Positions 10,690 through 22,545 of a stretch of DNA of 64,000 bases are shown piece by piece. The stretch is taken from contig NW_003314305.1 in NCBI RefSeq assembly GCF_000143415.4, forward strand, positions 500,196 to 564,195. The letters run 5' to 3'. Position 1 is the stretch's first letter. Every line of letters starts with the position of its first letter. Made by a program: the position numbers and the translations under genes. The stretch is from Selaginella moellendorffii. Its lineage: Eukaryota; Streptophyta; Lycopodiopsida; Selaginellales; Selaginellaceae. The notes under the pieces are model-generated. The model searched no databases, was not told the origin of the DNA, and worked only from the letters and a program-made list of their open reading frames with translations.

Positions 10690-12640
10690 TCACAGCAACA
10701 AACTTAGTGGTTTATCTTGGAGACAACGAGGATGATAACAACGTGTAGAGAGAAGTTGAATTGTATGTCTCATACACATGTTAAAAACGTGCGATATGAA
10801 AAAGTGTTAACACTCCTAACTGGACAGAAGAAAAGCCTCTTACAAATTGATATGGCACCGAATCATCACCCACTTCTCTGAATAGCATTAATATGTATGT
10901 TATCACCCTAGTACTAAGGTGATAACAACCTGTATATGTCTCATTGTAGGTACATTGCTGGTGAATAGTTGTCAAGGCATTATATAAGTTCCAAATAACA
11001 ATTCTTGGGAGGGACTACTACACAAATCTCTCTCTCTCTCTCTCATATCTTGTTGTACCCAATTAAAAAGTATAAGAAAATAATACATCTTGGAAAATAG
11101 TTTTACATTAGTATATGAGAGATGTAATGGAATATTTTTATCACTCTTGGCCTTTCTAGTCTTGAGTTTGGAATGGTGTTTTAAAACAATAACGTTTTAG
11201 TCAAGCAGCTATTTTCTCAAGACATTATTCTATATTTTGTAGACAGCTTCACTACATTAAATCCATTTGACAAGCCATGCAATCACCTTGAAAAGATCTC
11301 TCTTTGTAAAGAAGTAAATATTTTTTATGTTGTGAATCCTTTAGGAGTAGTCACAAATGCTGTGAGTGAGGCGATTAGCCTCAAGATCATCCTTCAGCTC
11401 ATCAGTTGTGGACACAATGTCATAATTAGTGGGTTATCTTGGAGACAACAAGGTTGAGCAATGTGTGTGGCTCAAGCTCAAAAGAAGTTGGTGTGTATGT
11501 CTTGTTATATTGAATTAGAACATGCACTCATATAGTCCACTGTTGATAACCTAACTGAATAATAGGAAAAGGGTAAAAAAGTTTTTAAAAAATTCTATTT
11601 CAGGGAAATCTAAGGGAAATATAGATTCTGTGGCTGAAACAAGTGCTGATGGAAAATCCATGGAAGAATAAAATTAATTGCACAGCTTGAGTTTCGATAT
11701 TTAAAATGCCAAAACTAAAGGCCCAAATACTGTTCTTTGGAACTTATATACAATGGCTTGATGATTATTCACCAAAGATGTACGTGGATTAAGACATAAC
11801 ATTGTTATCACCCTAATACTGGTGGCTAGGTACTGGTGGCTAGATATGCTTTTTTATATGCAATCCTTGGTATAAAAAAATTTAGAAGTTTTGATTTGAC
11901 ATGATGTGCATAATTCCTTTTCTAGGCATATGTTTTTTATATGCAATCCTTAGTATAGAAAAATATAAACAATTAGTTCTTTTATTCTCACATGGATTTT
12001 CCATTAACACTTGTTTCAGCCTACCCCTTAGATTTCCCTGCTATCCAGCCAAAAGTCAATTTGACAAGCCATGCAATCACATTAACATTATCTCTCTTTG
12101 TAAAGAAGCAAAATATTCTTGATGTTGTCACAGATGCTGTGAGTGACGCAATTAGCCTCAAGGTCATCCTTCAATGTCACAATTAATGGTCTATCTTGGA
12201 GACAATGTGTGTGTGTGTCTCAGGCTCAAAAGAAGTTGGTGTATATGGCTTGTTATATTGAATTACAACATCCACTCATGTAGTCCGCTGTTGACAATCT
12301 AACTGAATAATTGGAAAAGGGTAAAACAACTTTAAAAAATAAACATCTTCTATTTGCTGGATAGCAAGGAAATCTGAGGTGAACATAGATTTTGTGGCCA
12401 AAACAAGTGCCAATAGAAAATCCAAGGTGAGAAAAAACTAATTGCACAAATTGAAAGAGCTTGAGTTTTAAATTAAAACCTTTATATTTCTTTATATCAA
12501 GGATTGCATGTATCTGGCCACCAGTACTAGGGTGATAACAATGTTTGTTTGTTTCAATGCACGTACATCTTTGGTGAATAGTTGTCAAGCCATTATATAT
12601 AAAGCCTAAATAACAGTACTTCGGAGGGACCTCCATGTGC
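10690..12640. repeat. Direct and inverted copies of the lipoxygenase first exon and its upstream DNA
   Basis: Plus-oriented copies of LOX exon 1 sequence (CAAGCCATGCAATCA, then GATGCTGTGAGTGA, then ATCCTTCAG) occur at about 11256-11410 and 11985-12180. Minus-oriented copies of its 5' part occur at about 11595-11680 and 12345-12440. A leader repeat (GGTGAATAGTTGTCAAG) is found at about 10918-10990 (+), 11740-11835 (-) and 12528-12660 (+). Each roughly 0.7-kb unit thus carries a sense and then an antisense piece. All copies except that at 12758 are decayed. A short CT microsatellite lies at about 11029-11045. Confidence 0.75.
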
Positions 12641-12757
12641 ACAAATCCTTTTCTAGGCACACTTTTTTTATATGCAATCCTTAGTATAAAAACATATAGA
12701 GGTTTTGATTTGAAACTCAACTCTTTCAACCTGTGTAATTATTTCTTTTATTCTCAC

Positions 12758-15700
12758 ATGGATTTTGCATCGACACTTGTTTTAGCCACAACATCTATGT
12801 TCCCCTCAAATTTTCCTGCTATCCAACAGAAAGTGAATCTGACAGGCCATGCAATCATCTTGAAAGGATCTCTCTTGGTAAAGAAGCAAAATAGTTTTGA
12901 TATTGTGAATCCTTTGGGAGTAGTCACGGATGCTGTGAGTGAGGCAATTGGCCTCAAGGTCATCCTTCAGCTTATCAGCATCACTTCAACTTCAAGTGAT
13001 GGAAGCTAGTACTAAAAAGCCCGAGGGGAAATGATCATTAATCTTTCGTTGTTTCCCTTGCAGAGCCTAAACTCAGCAAGCCCGCACGCATCGAGAACTG
13101 GACCCTCTCGTCAAGCTTGCTTGCAAAGGATGAAGTAAAGTATACCATAAACTTCGAAGTGGACGCTGATTTTGGTACCCCTGGGGCAGTCGTGGTTCAA
13201 AACAACCACAGCTCTGAGATCTATTTCGTCTCCCTGTCCGTCAGAATGCCCAGGGGAAGCAAAGTTCAGTTCCCCTGCAACTCGTGGGTGTACAGGAGCA
13301 GTGGCTTCGATTTGGTCCCAAAGCCAAATCGCATCTTCTTCAGCAACCACGTAAGGGATAGAATCTGTCTGAAAGCTTGCAAACAAACGTATACAACAAT
13401 TTCTTGTTTCTCGCAGCTGTACCTGCCACAGGACACACCGCCGTCTCTAGTACCCTACCGCGAAGCCGACCTCAAGCAGCTCCAGGGCAATGGTACGGGC
13501 ATCCGGCAACACTCGGAAAGGATTTACGACTACGACATTTACAATGACTTGGGAGGCATTGGGAGACCAAAGCTGGGGGGATCCAAGGAAATGCCATACC
13601 CGCGAAGGTGTCGTACGGGTCGCATTCAAGGCCTTCTGGGAGGTAACCCACAGTTCGATACATTTCTAATACTGTGCTTTTGATTGTGAAACCAACAGAG
13701 GAAACGTATCCAGGCGGTCAGAACCTATTTCCTATACCGTTTTTCTACATTCCCAGTGATGAGTATTACAGCTCGTCCAAGACCGCCAGCGTCCTTGTGC
13801 AGACCGTCAGGAGCTTCTCTCACACGTTTATTCCCACGCTAACATCGTTTGGAGGGCTCTTGGACAAATACTTTGATTCGTTTCAGGACGTAGAGAGCCT
13901 GTACGACCGCGGGTTTGACCTGTCGAAGCTGGCCTTGGGAGCAATCGAAGGGATAGACTCGCCGTTGGACATACTCAACGATCTGTCGACTGATCACACC
14001 AATAAGAGCTTGCTCAAGTTTCCCATTCCTGCAGTTCTAGAAAGTAAGCAATGCACCACTAACATGTCCACTTCTGTAAACTTCTCCGCCGTTGTCAGCT
14101 GATCGCCAGGCATGGAGATCTGATCGGGAGTATGCGAGGCAACTGCTGGCTGGAACACATCCAATCTTGATACAATGCCTAACGGTAGACAACAATGGTG
14201 TTTCCATCACATTCTTAACATCGCCTTGTACTCAGGAATTCCCTCCAACCAGCGGCCTGGGTGATGAGTATGGCTCAAGGAAATCAACTGTAACAGAGGA
14301 ACACATCTCTCGTTTCTTGGAGGGGACGACAGTGCAAGAGGTCTGAAGCGATCTCATCAGTGAAGTCACTTGTTACTTACATGTCTCTCGAGAGGATGCT
14401 TGCAGGCAGTCGCAAACAAAAAGCTGTTTTTGGTGGACCTTCACGACATCTTCATGCCTTACATTGAAAGGATCAACAAGATCCCAGACATCTACATGTA
14501 TGCAACCAGGACATTCCTGTTCCTCAGGGGGGATGGAACGCTCAAGCCCATCGCCATTGAGCTGAGCACTCCCAGTTCAAGGAGAGTCCTCGTCCCACCC
14601 GAAGAAGGAGAGACCGACTATTTGTGGGAGCTCGCAAAAGCACACACAGCAGCAAACGATTCAGGAGCTCACCAGCTTGTTGGCCACTGGTATGGAGTGA
14701 GAAAAGTTTGCCCCGAACTGAGTATCACTAACTTAGGTATACAGGCTCAAGTGCCATGCATGTATGGAGCCGTTTATCATTGCGGCGCACAGGCAGCTGA
14801 GTGCCCTTCATCCGATCTTTGCCTTCCTGAAGCCACACATGAAGTACACATTGCAGATCAATGCACTTGATAGGCAACTACTTATTAGTGCGTCAGGAAT
14901 TGCCGAGCAAGGCTTCACCCCGAAAATGTATTGCATGGAGTTGACGTCTCAGGCCTACAAGTCGTGGAAGTTTGCCATGGAAGGCCTCCTTGCAGACCTT
15001 ATAAAAAGGTAAGGCCTTGCACTATACATCCTTCTAACATTGGTCTCTTCAAAACAGAGGGATGGCTGTTCCGGATCCTGCTGCAAAACACGGCATGAAG
15101 CTCGTCATTGAGGATTATCCATATGCGGCAGATGGTCTCGAGATATGGTCTGCGCTGACGAAATGGACCCAGGAATATGTGGACGTACACTACAAAGACG
15201 ATGCCACAGTTCAGAACGATGCCGAGCTCCAAGCTTGGTGGAGTGAGGTGGTGAACGTTGGGCATGGCGATCTGAAGGACGACCCGACATGGTTCAAGAT
15301 GGACTCCAAACTGGGCCTGACGGTGGCACTGACAACTTTCATATGGATCACGACTGCAAACCATGCGGCTGTTAACTTCAGTCAATATGCATATGCTGGA
15401 TTCATCCCAAATCGTCCCACTGCAACTTACTTGCCAGTTCCAGAAAAAGGATCCATGGAGCACCGAAAGCTTTTAAGAAATCCGGAAGAGTATTATTTCA
15501 AAGTGATATCAAACAAGATGGAGTCGTTTGTAGTGATGAGCGCCATAGAGGTTTTATCAGGCCATGCTGACACCGAGGAATACATTGGGCAGCGACATAT
15601 TGATATCTGGACCGACAACGAAGAGGCACTCGAGGCGTTTGACAGGTTTGCAGAAGATATCGACAAAGTTGGTGAGACCATCTTGAGCAGGAACAAAGAT

Positions 15701-15811
15701 CCATCCTTCAAGAACAGGCATGGCCCTGTAAAGGTCCCATATAAAGCACTCTACCCAACGTCTTCTAAAGGCATCACGGGACAGGGAGTGCCAAATAGCA
15801 TTAGCATATGA
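12758..15811 (+). CDS. LOX: Lipoxygenase (LOX), 8 exons, about 879 aa
   Basis: Adds O2 to polyunsaturated fatty acids such as linoleate and linolenate, the first step of plant oxylipin synthesis. Exons: 12758-12995, 13064-13350, 13417-13642, 13699-14043, 14099-14340, 14406-14689, 14745-15008 and 15058-15811. All junctions are GT-AG and in phase, giving 2640 nt. The N-terminal PLAT/LH2 domain covers residues about 20-170, followed by the catalytic domain. Landmarks are YLP(Q)[11 protein letters not shown], GxGERIYDYDxYNDLG, PYPRR and RTFLFL. Iron ligands are all visible: HxxxxH in [10 protein letters not shown] and N in [11 protein letters not shown], and C-terminal Ile in GVPNSISI. The donor after exon 5 (GTCTGA) is weak. 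No clear plastid peptide is seen, so 9-LOX-like and cytosolic is possible, but regiospecificity cannot be read reliably. Decayed copies of exon 1 lie upstream. Confidence 0.93.
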
Positions 15812-16189
15812 AAGAAAAACCCAAAAACAATGTATAAAAAATGTTTACTTAAAAAATGCGAAAACACACTTTCAAGGGAAAAGACGCACAGAGGGTTATT
15901 TCTGGATCTCAATCAAGTCAGAGAGTATGAGAAGTGTGAGCCTTAATACAACCTACTGGAGGAATACCTCTTGAGTTCTCCAGATTTGGCTGCTTGGCCT
16001 ATGTGCATAGAAATTGGATGTACATAAAAACTGATGTTGAATGCAGATTGCCTTCACAATAGAGCCAGTGGACTTGCTAATATATTCAATTTTTACTTGA
16101 TAGAAAATCACATATTTTGAGATACCTTAAGAATTGGGCAAGCTGAATAATTTAATTTATAATATATTTTAATTGTTATATTTAAGTGT
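15812..16189. other. 3' flank of LOX, no gene seen
   Basis: AT-rich spacer up to the LTR at 16190. It must contain the LOX 3' UTR; no coding signal is seen. Confidence 0.4.
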
Positions 16190-16365
16190 TGTGAGTGCAT
16201 AGAATATGGAAAGGGAATATAGAAAATGTGCATATCAATTAGCCCAAAAACCCTAATTTATATGTAGAAGTGAGTGGTCCGGATTGAAATCAATTTGATG
16301 GCTACCAAAATCCCACTACGTTAATATTAGTATACAGCATTATAGCTATACATTTAGCCCTCATA
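16190..16365 (-). repeat. Short LTR (3' LTR) of gypsy element 1
   Basis: About 176 bp, closely similar to the LTRs at 53790-53965 and 58612-58786 and starting TGTGAGTGC. The far end is mutated (CATA instead of CACA). It is directly followed by GGGGA-rich DNA that, read on the minus strand (GAGAGGAGGGGA), is the polypurine tract. Confidence 0.8.
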
Positions 16366-18299
16366 TCATCCCCTCCTCTCAGAATAATGAAAGACCATTA
16401 GGGTTCTTTTGTAGATGGGCCAGGATCTGGAGGAATGTCAGAAGGAGGAATTAGCAGATCTGTAGGTGGTAATAATTGCTCCTGATCCCTTTGTATGAAG
16501 CGTTTCAACCACTGCACAATCTTTGGAGGATCGGCCTTCTGGACGTCATGCCAAACCTCATAAACTTGTGGTCTAACTTGCCACAACACCTGATACAGTC
16601 CTTTCCACTTAGCAAGGACCCTTTTAGATAAACCATGTACAATAAGATGGGGAAAATAGACTAACACTAAGTCATCCATTTTGTATTCCGTAGGTGGACG
16701 ATAATGGAAGTTGTAGCATTGTTGTTGTCACACTTGTATGTGGCCTAAGTGTTCGGCAGACTTTGCTCAAACAAGTGGAAGAATGCTTGTCAAATATTGA
16801 TCCCACGACCTAGCATCGGCAGCTCATAACAATTGTAAAGGTAAACCCAACTCCATTAGTAATATTAAATTATGACCATATCGGCAAATAACCATCCTAA
16901 TCCAAATGCTGAAAGTTCACTTTGAACGTTCGAATGAGCTGTTCCATTAGATTGTCTGATTGTGGATGATAAACACTCGTGAAGGTGTGGCATATCCCCA
17001 ACCAAGATGTCAAAACATAAAATGCCTTAGCCATAGATGCAAGACTATTATCTAAAAGAATCCGCTCCTAGAATACCACTTGATTGAGGAGGAAGTATCC
17101 AACAGCAGTTGCAAAGGTGCTAGCAAGAGCACCAACTTCCACCCAACGAGTCAAGTAGTCAAAAACAATAATAACATACTCATTGCCAGTAGTTGACCAT
17201 GGAAAAGGTCCTATAAGATCAAACACCACCAACTTAAATGGACGGGAAATTACAATTGACTCCAACCGTCCTTTCATAGCACGAGGGAGAGTATTACAAG
17301 CTTGGCACCAAATGTAGCTATGCACATACCGAATAATATCACATCATATCTCCAGCTAATAGAAAGACTTGTGCAGCTTCTTGGTTACACGATGATGTCC
17401 CATATGCCCACCTAAAACAGGAGAATCATGGTAGGTATGGAGAAACTACGGAATAAAGATAAAAGGCACCACCAGCTGTAAATGATCATTAGGATCCTTC
17501 CCCACAAAATAAAGAAGGCCATCTTCAAAGTAATATTGAGAATGTAAATGCCAGAAAGGCAAGTCATCAGTAAATGATGCAAGATTCTCAAACCCATCTC
17601 GAAGCCTTCGAATCTATGGCTCAATCTTTTAAGCCTTGTGAACTTCATCAAAAGAAGGTAAATCTTTCTCTTCATCTTGTGGACACTAAATATCAACTAC
17701 AACTATCAGTGATAGCACAAAATCCTTATTTAGAAAATTCATAGATGCTAGAACAATAAGCTCGTTAGAAACATGAGAAGAAAGTGGAGAAGGAAGAGGA
17801 GCTTGAGAAAGGGCATTAACATCAGCCATAAAACTCCCTGGGTGATGAACCACATTAAAATTATATATATAAAGCTTCAAATCCCACCGAGCAGTATGAC
17901 TAACTAGGTTCTTTCGCTTCAATAATGAAGTAATGGCAACATGATCACCTTTAAATAATGTCCAAGAACCATGTAAATATATATGAAGTTTCTCAAAACC
18001 TTAGACTACTGTTAAACACTCTTTCTCTGTCATGGAGTAGTTCACCTCCAATAGTTGTAATGTACGGTTTATATACACAATGGGATGGCGCTGACCAGGC
18101 ACACTTGAGCTCTTTTGCAGCAACACACCTCCAAGACCAATATCAGAAGCATCCACGCGCAAAATAAAAGGTCGAGTGTAGTCAGGATATGCCAAAATTG
18201 GAGGAGTCGTCAATAGCTCTTTAAAATCCATGAATATCTGCTCACAATCCGGAGATCAGATGAAAGACGACATTGATGACTTCAGCAATGCTTACAATG
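16366..18299 (-). pseudogene. Ty3/gypsy pol remnant (element 1), 5' part lost
   Basis: On the minus strand, from right to left: end of reverse transcriptase and RNase H start (ELLTTPPILAYPDYTRPF, RVDASDIGLGG), RNase H end (HHPGSFMADVNALSQAP), integrase zinc region, integrase core (VVFDLIGPFPWSTTGNEY, FDYLTRWVEVGA), and the integrase C-terminal region (LVLVYFPHLIVHGLS) with RFIQRDQEQL at the end. Stops and frameshifts separate the pieces. The copy breaks at 18299/18300, where an inverted LTR piece of another family begins; the gag and most of the RT are not found on the far side of the nested insertions. Confidence 0.8.
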
Positions 18300-18989
18300 T
18301 GTAAGCCACAAATTTTTCCTCTCCAATTTGCCAGCTTACCTCGTCTATCCGTCCAACACTGCCTTGGCTTTTGCTAAGTTCCCTTGCCAAGGTTCTCGCC
18401 TATGGTACCAGCTCCTACTTGGTCTCAACTACTCACTGCACGAGCAACGGAGTGTTAGCCATCCATCTACAGATTCCCAAATCACTCCCAATCCCCCTCC
18501 CCGGGTTAGACTGGACTTAAGGTTCGGCTACACTCCCCACAAGCACAAGCAGCCAAGCACACCAAGCTTCCAGGTTCCTAATATCCCTTGGTACCACAAG
18601 ACTTGATCATGGGACCCTCTAAATCCCAAGTCTTGAGTGCAACACTTGCTTCGGGACGTCGGGGCGAAACACTGTGGCCTAGCGGCCCGGTATGGGTACC
18701 TCTACCCCCCCACTTCCATCCCGAAGGAAGGCCCAAGCCCCTAGACAGGGCGAGGACCAATGAGCCGCATGGTACTCAAGTGGGGCACCACTCCACATGA
18801 GCCGGGAGCACTGCAATCGGTTTCCCTTTCGGGAGTGGGAGTTGCTCTTGAGCACTTCCTTGGATGGCCCCTCCGGCACCAACCAAGTCCATGCTCACTC
18901 CCACCCAAGGCCCCTCGGTCCCAGTCTCAACCTCAAGTCGGTTTGGGAAGCCCTACTGGAGAGTCCCTTCAAAACTGGTTCCTGGAAGT
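18300..18989 (-). repeat. Inverted LTR fragment of the chromovirus family
   Basis: This is the reverse complement of the 3' 687 bp of the chromovirus LTR (equivalent to 21841-22527). It starts TGTAAGCCAC, the complement of the LTR end GTGGCTTACA, and abuts a forward LTR start (TGTAAGGAACC) at 18990. It therefore forms an inverted repeat with 21841-22527, with roughly 2.85 kb between the arms. Confidence 0.85.
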
Positions 18990-21370
18990 TGTAAGGAACC
19001 CACTCGCCGAGGTGTCGTAGGCTAAAGGAACCCTGAAAGCATGACCAAAATGACAAAGAGTTCATCGGATGGAACCAAGTCGAAGATCGAGTCCAAGACC
19101 GACTCTAGGACCGAGTTCGAGATAGAGTCCGGAATCGAGTCCGAGACCGACTCGGGGACCGAGTTCGAGTCCGAGTTCGAGACCGAGTTCAAGACGGAGT
19201 CCGAGATCCGAAATCGGGTCCGAGACCGAGTCAGAGGTCGAGTCCGAGGTCGGGTCTGAGATCGGGTCCAAGATCGAGTCCGAGATCGAGTCCGAGACCA
19301 AATCCGAAGTCGGATCCGAAATCGGGTCCGAGATCGAGCCAGAGACTAAGTCCAAATACTAATACGGGTCAAGGGGTGAAAGCCCAAAGCGTGCGTCTCC
19401 CAGGGGGGGGGGGGCTGCAGGGGGTTCCAAAAGTATAGTAGGGATAGTGAGGTCCAGGAACCAGTTTAGAAGGGACTCTCCAGTGGGGCTCCCAAACTGA
19501 CTTGAGGTTGGGACTGGGACCGAGGGGCCTTGGGTGGGAGTGAGGATGGACTTGGTTGGTGCCGGAGGGGCCATCCAAGGAAGTGCTCAAGAGCAACTCC
19601 CACTCCCGAAAGGGAAACCGATTGTGGTGCTCCCGGCTCATGTGGAGTGGTGCCCCACTTGAGTACCATGCGGCTCATTGGTCCTCGCCCTGTCTAGGGG
19701 CTTGGGCCTTCCTTCGGGATGGAAGTGGGGGGGTAGAGGTACCCATACCGGGCCGCTAGGCCACGGTGTTTCACCCCGACTGTAAGGAACCAACTCGCCG
19801 AGGTGTCGTAGGCTAAAGGAACCTCGAAAGCATGACCAAAATGACAAAGAGTTCATTGGATGGGACCAAGTCGAAGATCGAGTCCAAGACCGACTCTAGG
19901 ACCGAGTTCGAAATAGAGTCCGGAATCGAGTCCGAGACCGACTCGGGGACCGAGTCCGAGACTGAGTTCGAGACCGAGTTCGAGATGGAGTCCGAGATCC
20001 GAAATCGGGTCGGAGACCGAGTCAGAGGTCGAGTCCGAGGTCGGGTCTGAGATCGGGTCCAAGATCGAGTCCGAGATCGAGTCCGAACCCGAATCCGAAG
20101 TCGGATCCGAAATCGGGTCCGAGATCGAGCCAGAGACTAAGTCCAAATACTAATACGGGTCAAGGGGTGAAAGCCCAAAGCGTGCGTCTCCCAGGGGGGG
20201 GGGGGGGGGGGGGCTGCAGGGGGTTCCAAAAGTATAGTAGGGATAGTGAGGTCCAGGAACCAGTTTAGAAGGGACTCTCCAGTGGGGCTCCCAAACTGAC
20301 TTGAGGTTGGGACTGGGACCGAGGGGCCTTGGGTGGGAGTGAGGATGGACTTGGTTGGTGCCGGAGGGGCCATCCAAGGAAGTGCTCAAGAGCAACTCCC
20401 ACTCCCGAAAGGGAAACCGATTGTGGTGCTCCCGGCTCATGTGGAGTGGTGCCCCACTTGAGTACCATGCGGCTCATTGGTCCTCGCCCTGTCTAGGGGC
20501 TTGGGCCTTCCTTCGGGATGGAAGTGGGGGGGTAGAGGTACCCATACCGGGCCGCTAGGCCACGGTGTTTCACCCCGACTGTAAGGAACCAACTCGCCGA
20601 GGTGTCGTAGGCTAAAGGAACCCCGAAAGCATGACCAAAATGACAAAGAGTTCATCGGATGGGACCAAGTCGAAGATCGAGTCCAAGACCGACTCTAGGA
20701 CCGAGTTCGAGATAGAGTCCGGAATCGAGTCCGAGACCGACTCGGGGACCGAGTCCGAGACCGAGTTCGAGACCGAGTTCGAGATGGAGTCCGAAATCCG
20801 AAATCGGGTCGGAGACCGAGTCAGAGGTCGAGTCCGAGGTCGGGTTTGAGATCGGGTCCAAGATCGAGTCCGAGATCGAGTCCGAACCCGAATCCGAAGT
20901 CGGATCCGAAATCGGGTCCGAGATCGAGCCAGAGACTAAGTCCAAATACTAATACGGGTCAAGGGGTGAAAGCCCAAAGCGTGCGTCTCCCAGGGGGGGG
21001 GGGGCTGCAGGGGGTTCCAAAAGTATAGTAGGGATAGTGAGGTCCAGGAACCAGTTTAGAAGGGACTCTCCAGTGGGGCTCCCAAACTGACTTGAGGTTG
21101 GGACTGGGACCGAGGGGCCTTGGGTGGGAGTGAGGATGGACTTGGTTGGTGCCGGAGGGGCCATCCAAGGAAGTGCTCAAGAGCAACTCCCACTCCCGAA
21201 AGGGAAACCGATTGTGGTGCTCCCGGCTCATGTGGAGTGGTGCCCCACTTGAGTACCATGCGGCTCATTGGTCCTCGCCCTGTCTAGGGGCTTGGGCCTT
21301 CCTTCGGGATGGAAGTGGGGGGGTAGAGGTACCCATACCGGGCCGCTAGGCCACGGTGTTTCACCCCGAC
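18990..21370 (+). repeat. Three tandem copies of the LTR 5' part (about 791 bp each)
   Basis: Head-to-tail units start TGTAAGGAACC at 18990, 19781 and 20580, and a fourth start at 21371 opens the complete 5' LTR. Unit lengths are 791, 799 and 791 bp; the difference lies mainly in a poly-G tract (about 10 or 20 G). Each unit contains about 260 bp of degenerate GAGTCC/GAGACC/GAGTTC hexamers. ORFs on both strands in this array are by-products of the repeat. Confidence 0.9.
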
Positions 21371-22527
21371 TGTAAGGAACCAACTCGCCGAGGTGTCGTA
21401 GGCTAAAGGAACCTCGAAAGCATGACCAAAATGACAAAGAGTTCATCGGATGGGACCAAGTCGAAGATCGAGTCCAAGACCGACTCTAGGACCGAGTTCG
21501 AGATAGAGTCCGGAATCGAGTCCGAGACCGACTCGGGGACCGAGTCCGAGACCGAGTTCGAGACCGAGTTCGAGATGGAGTCCGAGATCCGAAATCGGGT
21601 CGGAGACCGAGTCAGAGGTCGAGTCCGAGGTCGGGTCTGAGATCGGGTCCAAGATCGAGTCCGAGATCGAGTCCGAACCCGAATCCGAAGTCGGATCCGA
21701 AATCGGGTCCGAGATCGAGCCAAAGACTAAGTCCAAATACTAATACGGGTCAAGGGGTGAAAGCCCAAAGCGTGCGTCTCCCAGGGGGGGGGGGGGGGGG
21801 GGGCTGCAGGGGGTTCCAAAAGTATAGTAGGGATAGTGAGGTCCAGGAACCAGTTTAGAAGGGACTCTCCAGTGGGGCTCCCAAACTGACTTGAGGTTGG
21901 GACTGGGACCGAGGGGCCTTGGGTGGGAGTGAGCATGGACTTGGTTGGTGCCGGAGGGGCCATCCAAAGAAGTGCTCATGAGCAACTCCTACTCCCGAAA
22001 AGGAAACCGATTGCGGTGCTCCCGGCTCATGTGGAGTGGTCAACCACTTGAGTACCATGCGGCTCATTGGTCCTCGCCCTTCCTAGGGGCTTGGGCCTTC
22101 CTTCGGGATGGAAGTGGGGGGCGAGAGGTACCCATACCGGGCCGTTAGGCCACGGTGTTTCGCCCCGGCATCCCGAAGCAAGTGTTGCACTCAAGACTTG
22201 GGATTTAGAGGGTCCCATGATCAAGTCTTGTGGTACCAAAGGATGTTAGGAACCTGGAAGCTTGGTGTGCTTGGCTGCTTGTGCTTGCGGGGAGTGTAGC
22301 CGAACTTTAAGTCCAGTCTAACCCGGGGAGGGGGATTGGGAGTGATTTGGGAATCCGTGGAAGGATGGCTAACACTCCGTTGCTCGTGCAGTGAGTAGCT
22401 GAGACCAAGTAGGAGCTGGTACCATAGGCGAGAACCTTGGCAAGGGAACTTAGCAAAAGCCAAGGCGGTGTTGGACGGATAGACGAGGTAAGCTGGCAAA
22501 TTGGAAAGGAAAAATTTGTGGCTTACA
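21371..22527 (+). repeat. 5' LTR of chromovirus A
   Basis: 1157 bp, TGTAAGG...GGCTTACA. It contains the GAGTCC-type hexamer region, a long G tract and a 3' half shared with 28900-29262. It matches the 3' LTR at 27750-28899 (1150 bp). Confidence 0.9.
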
Positions 22528-22530
22528 ATT

Positions 22531-22545
22531 TGGTATCGGAGCCTT
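22531..22545 (+). other. Primer-binding site, initiator tRNA-Met type
   Basis: TGGTATCGGAGCC lies three bases after the 5' LTR, one mismatch from the usual plant retrotransposon site TGGTATCAGAGC complementary to the 3' end of initiator tRNA-Met. The same sequence follows the partial LTR at 29262. Confidence 0.75.

Noticed and set aside
19041-22148. Many ORFs of 60-106 codons on both strands in the LTR array (for example SDSISDPTSD-type and ESETDSGTE-type proteins)
   Set aside because: They are read-outs of a degenerate hexamer repeat and recur identically in each LTR unit; none continues into a gene.
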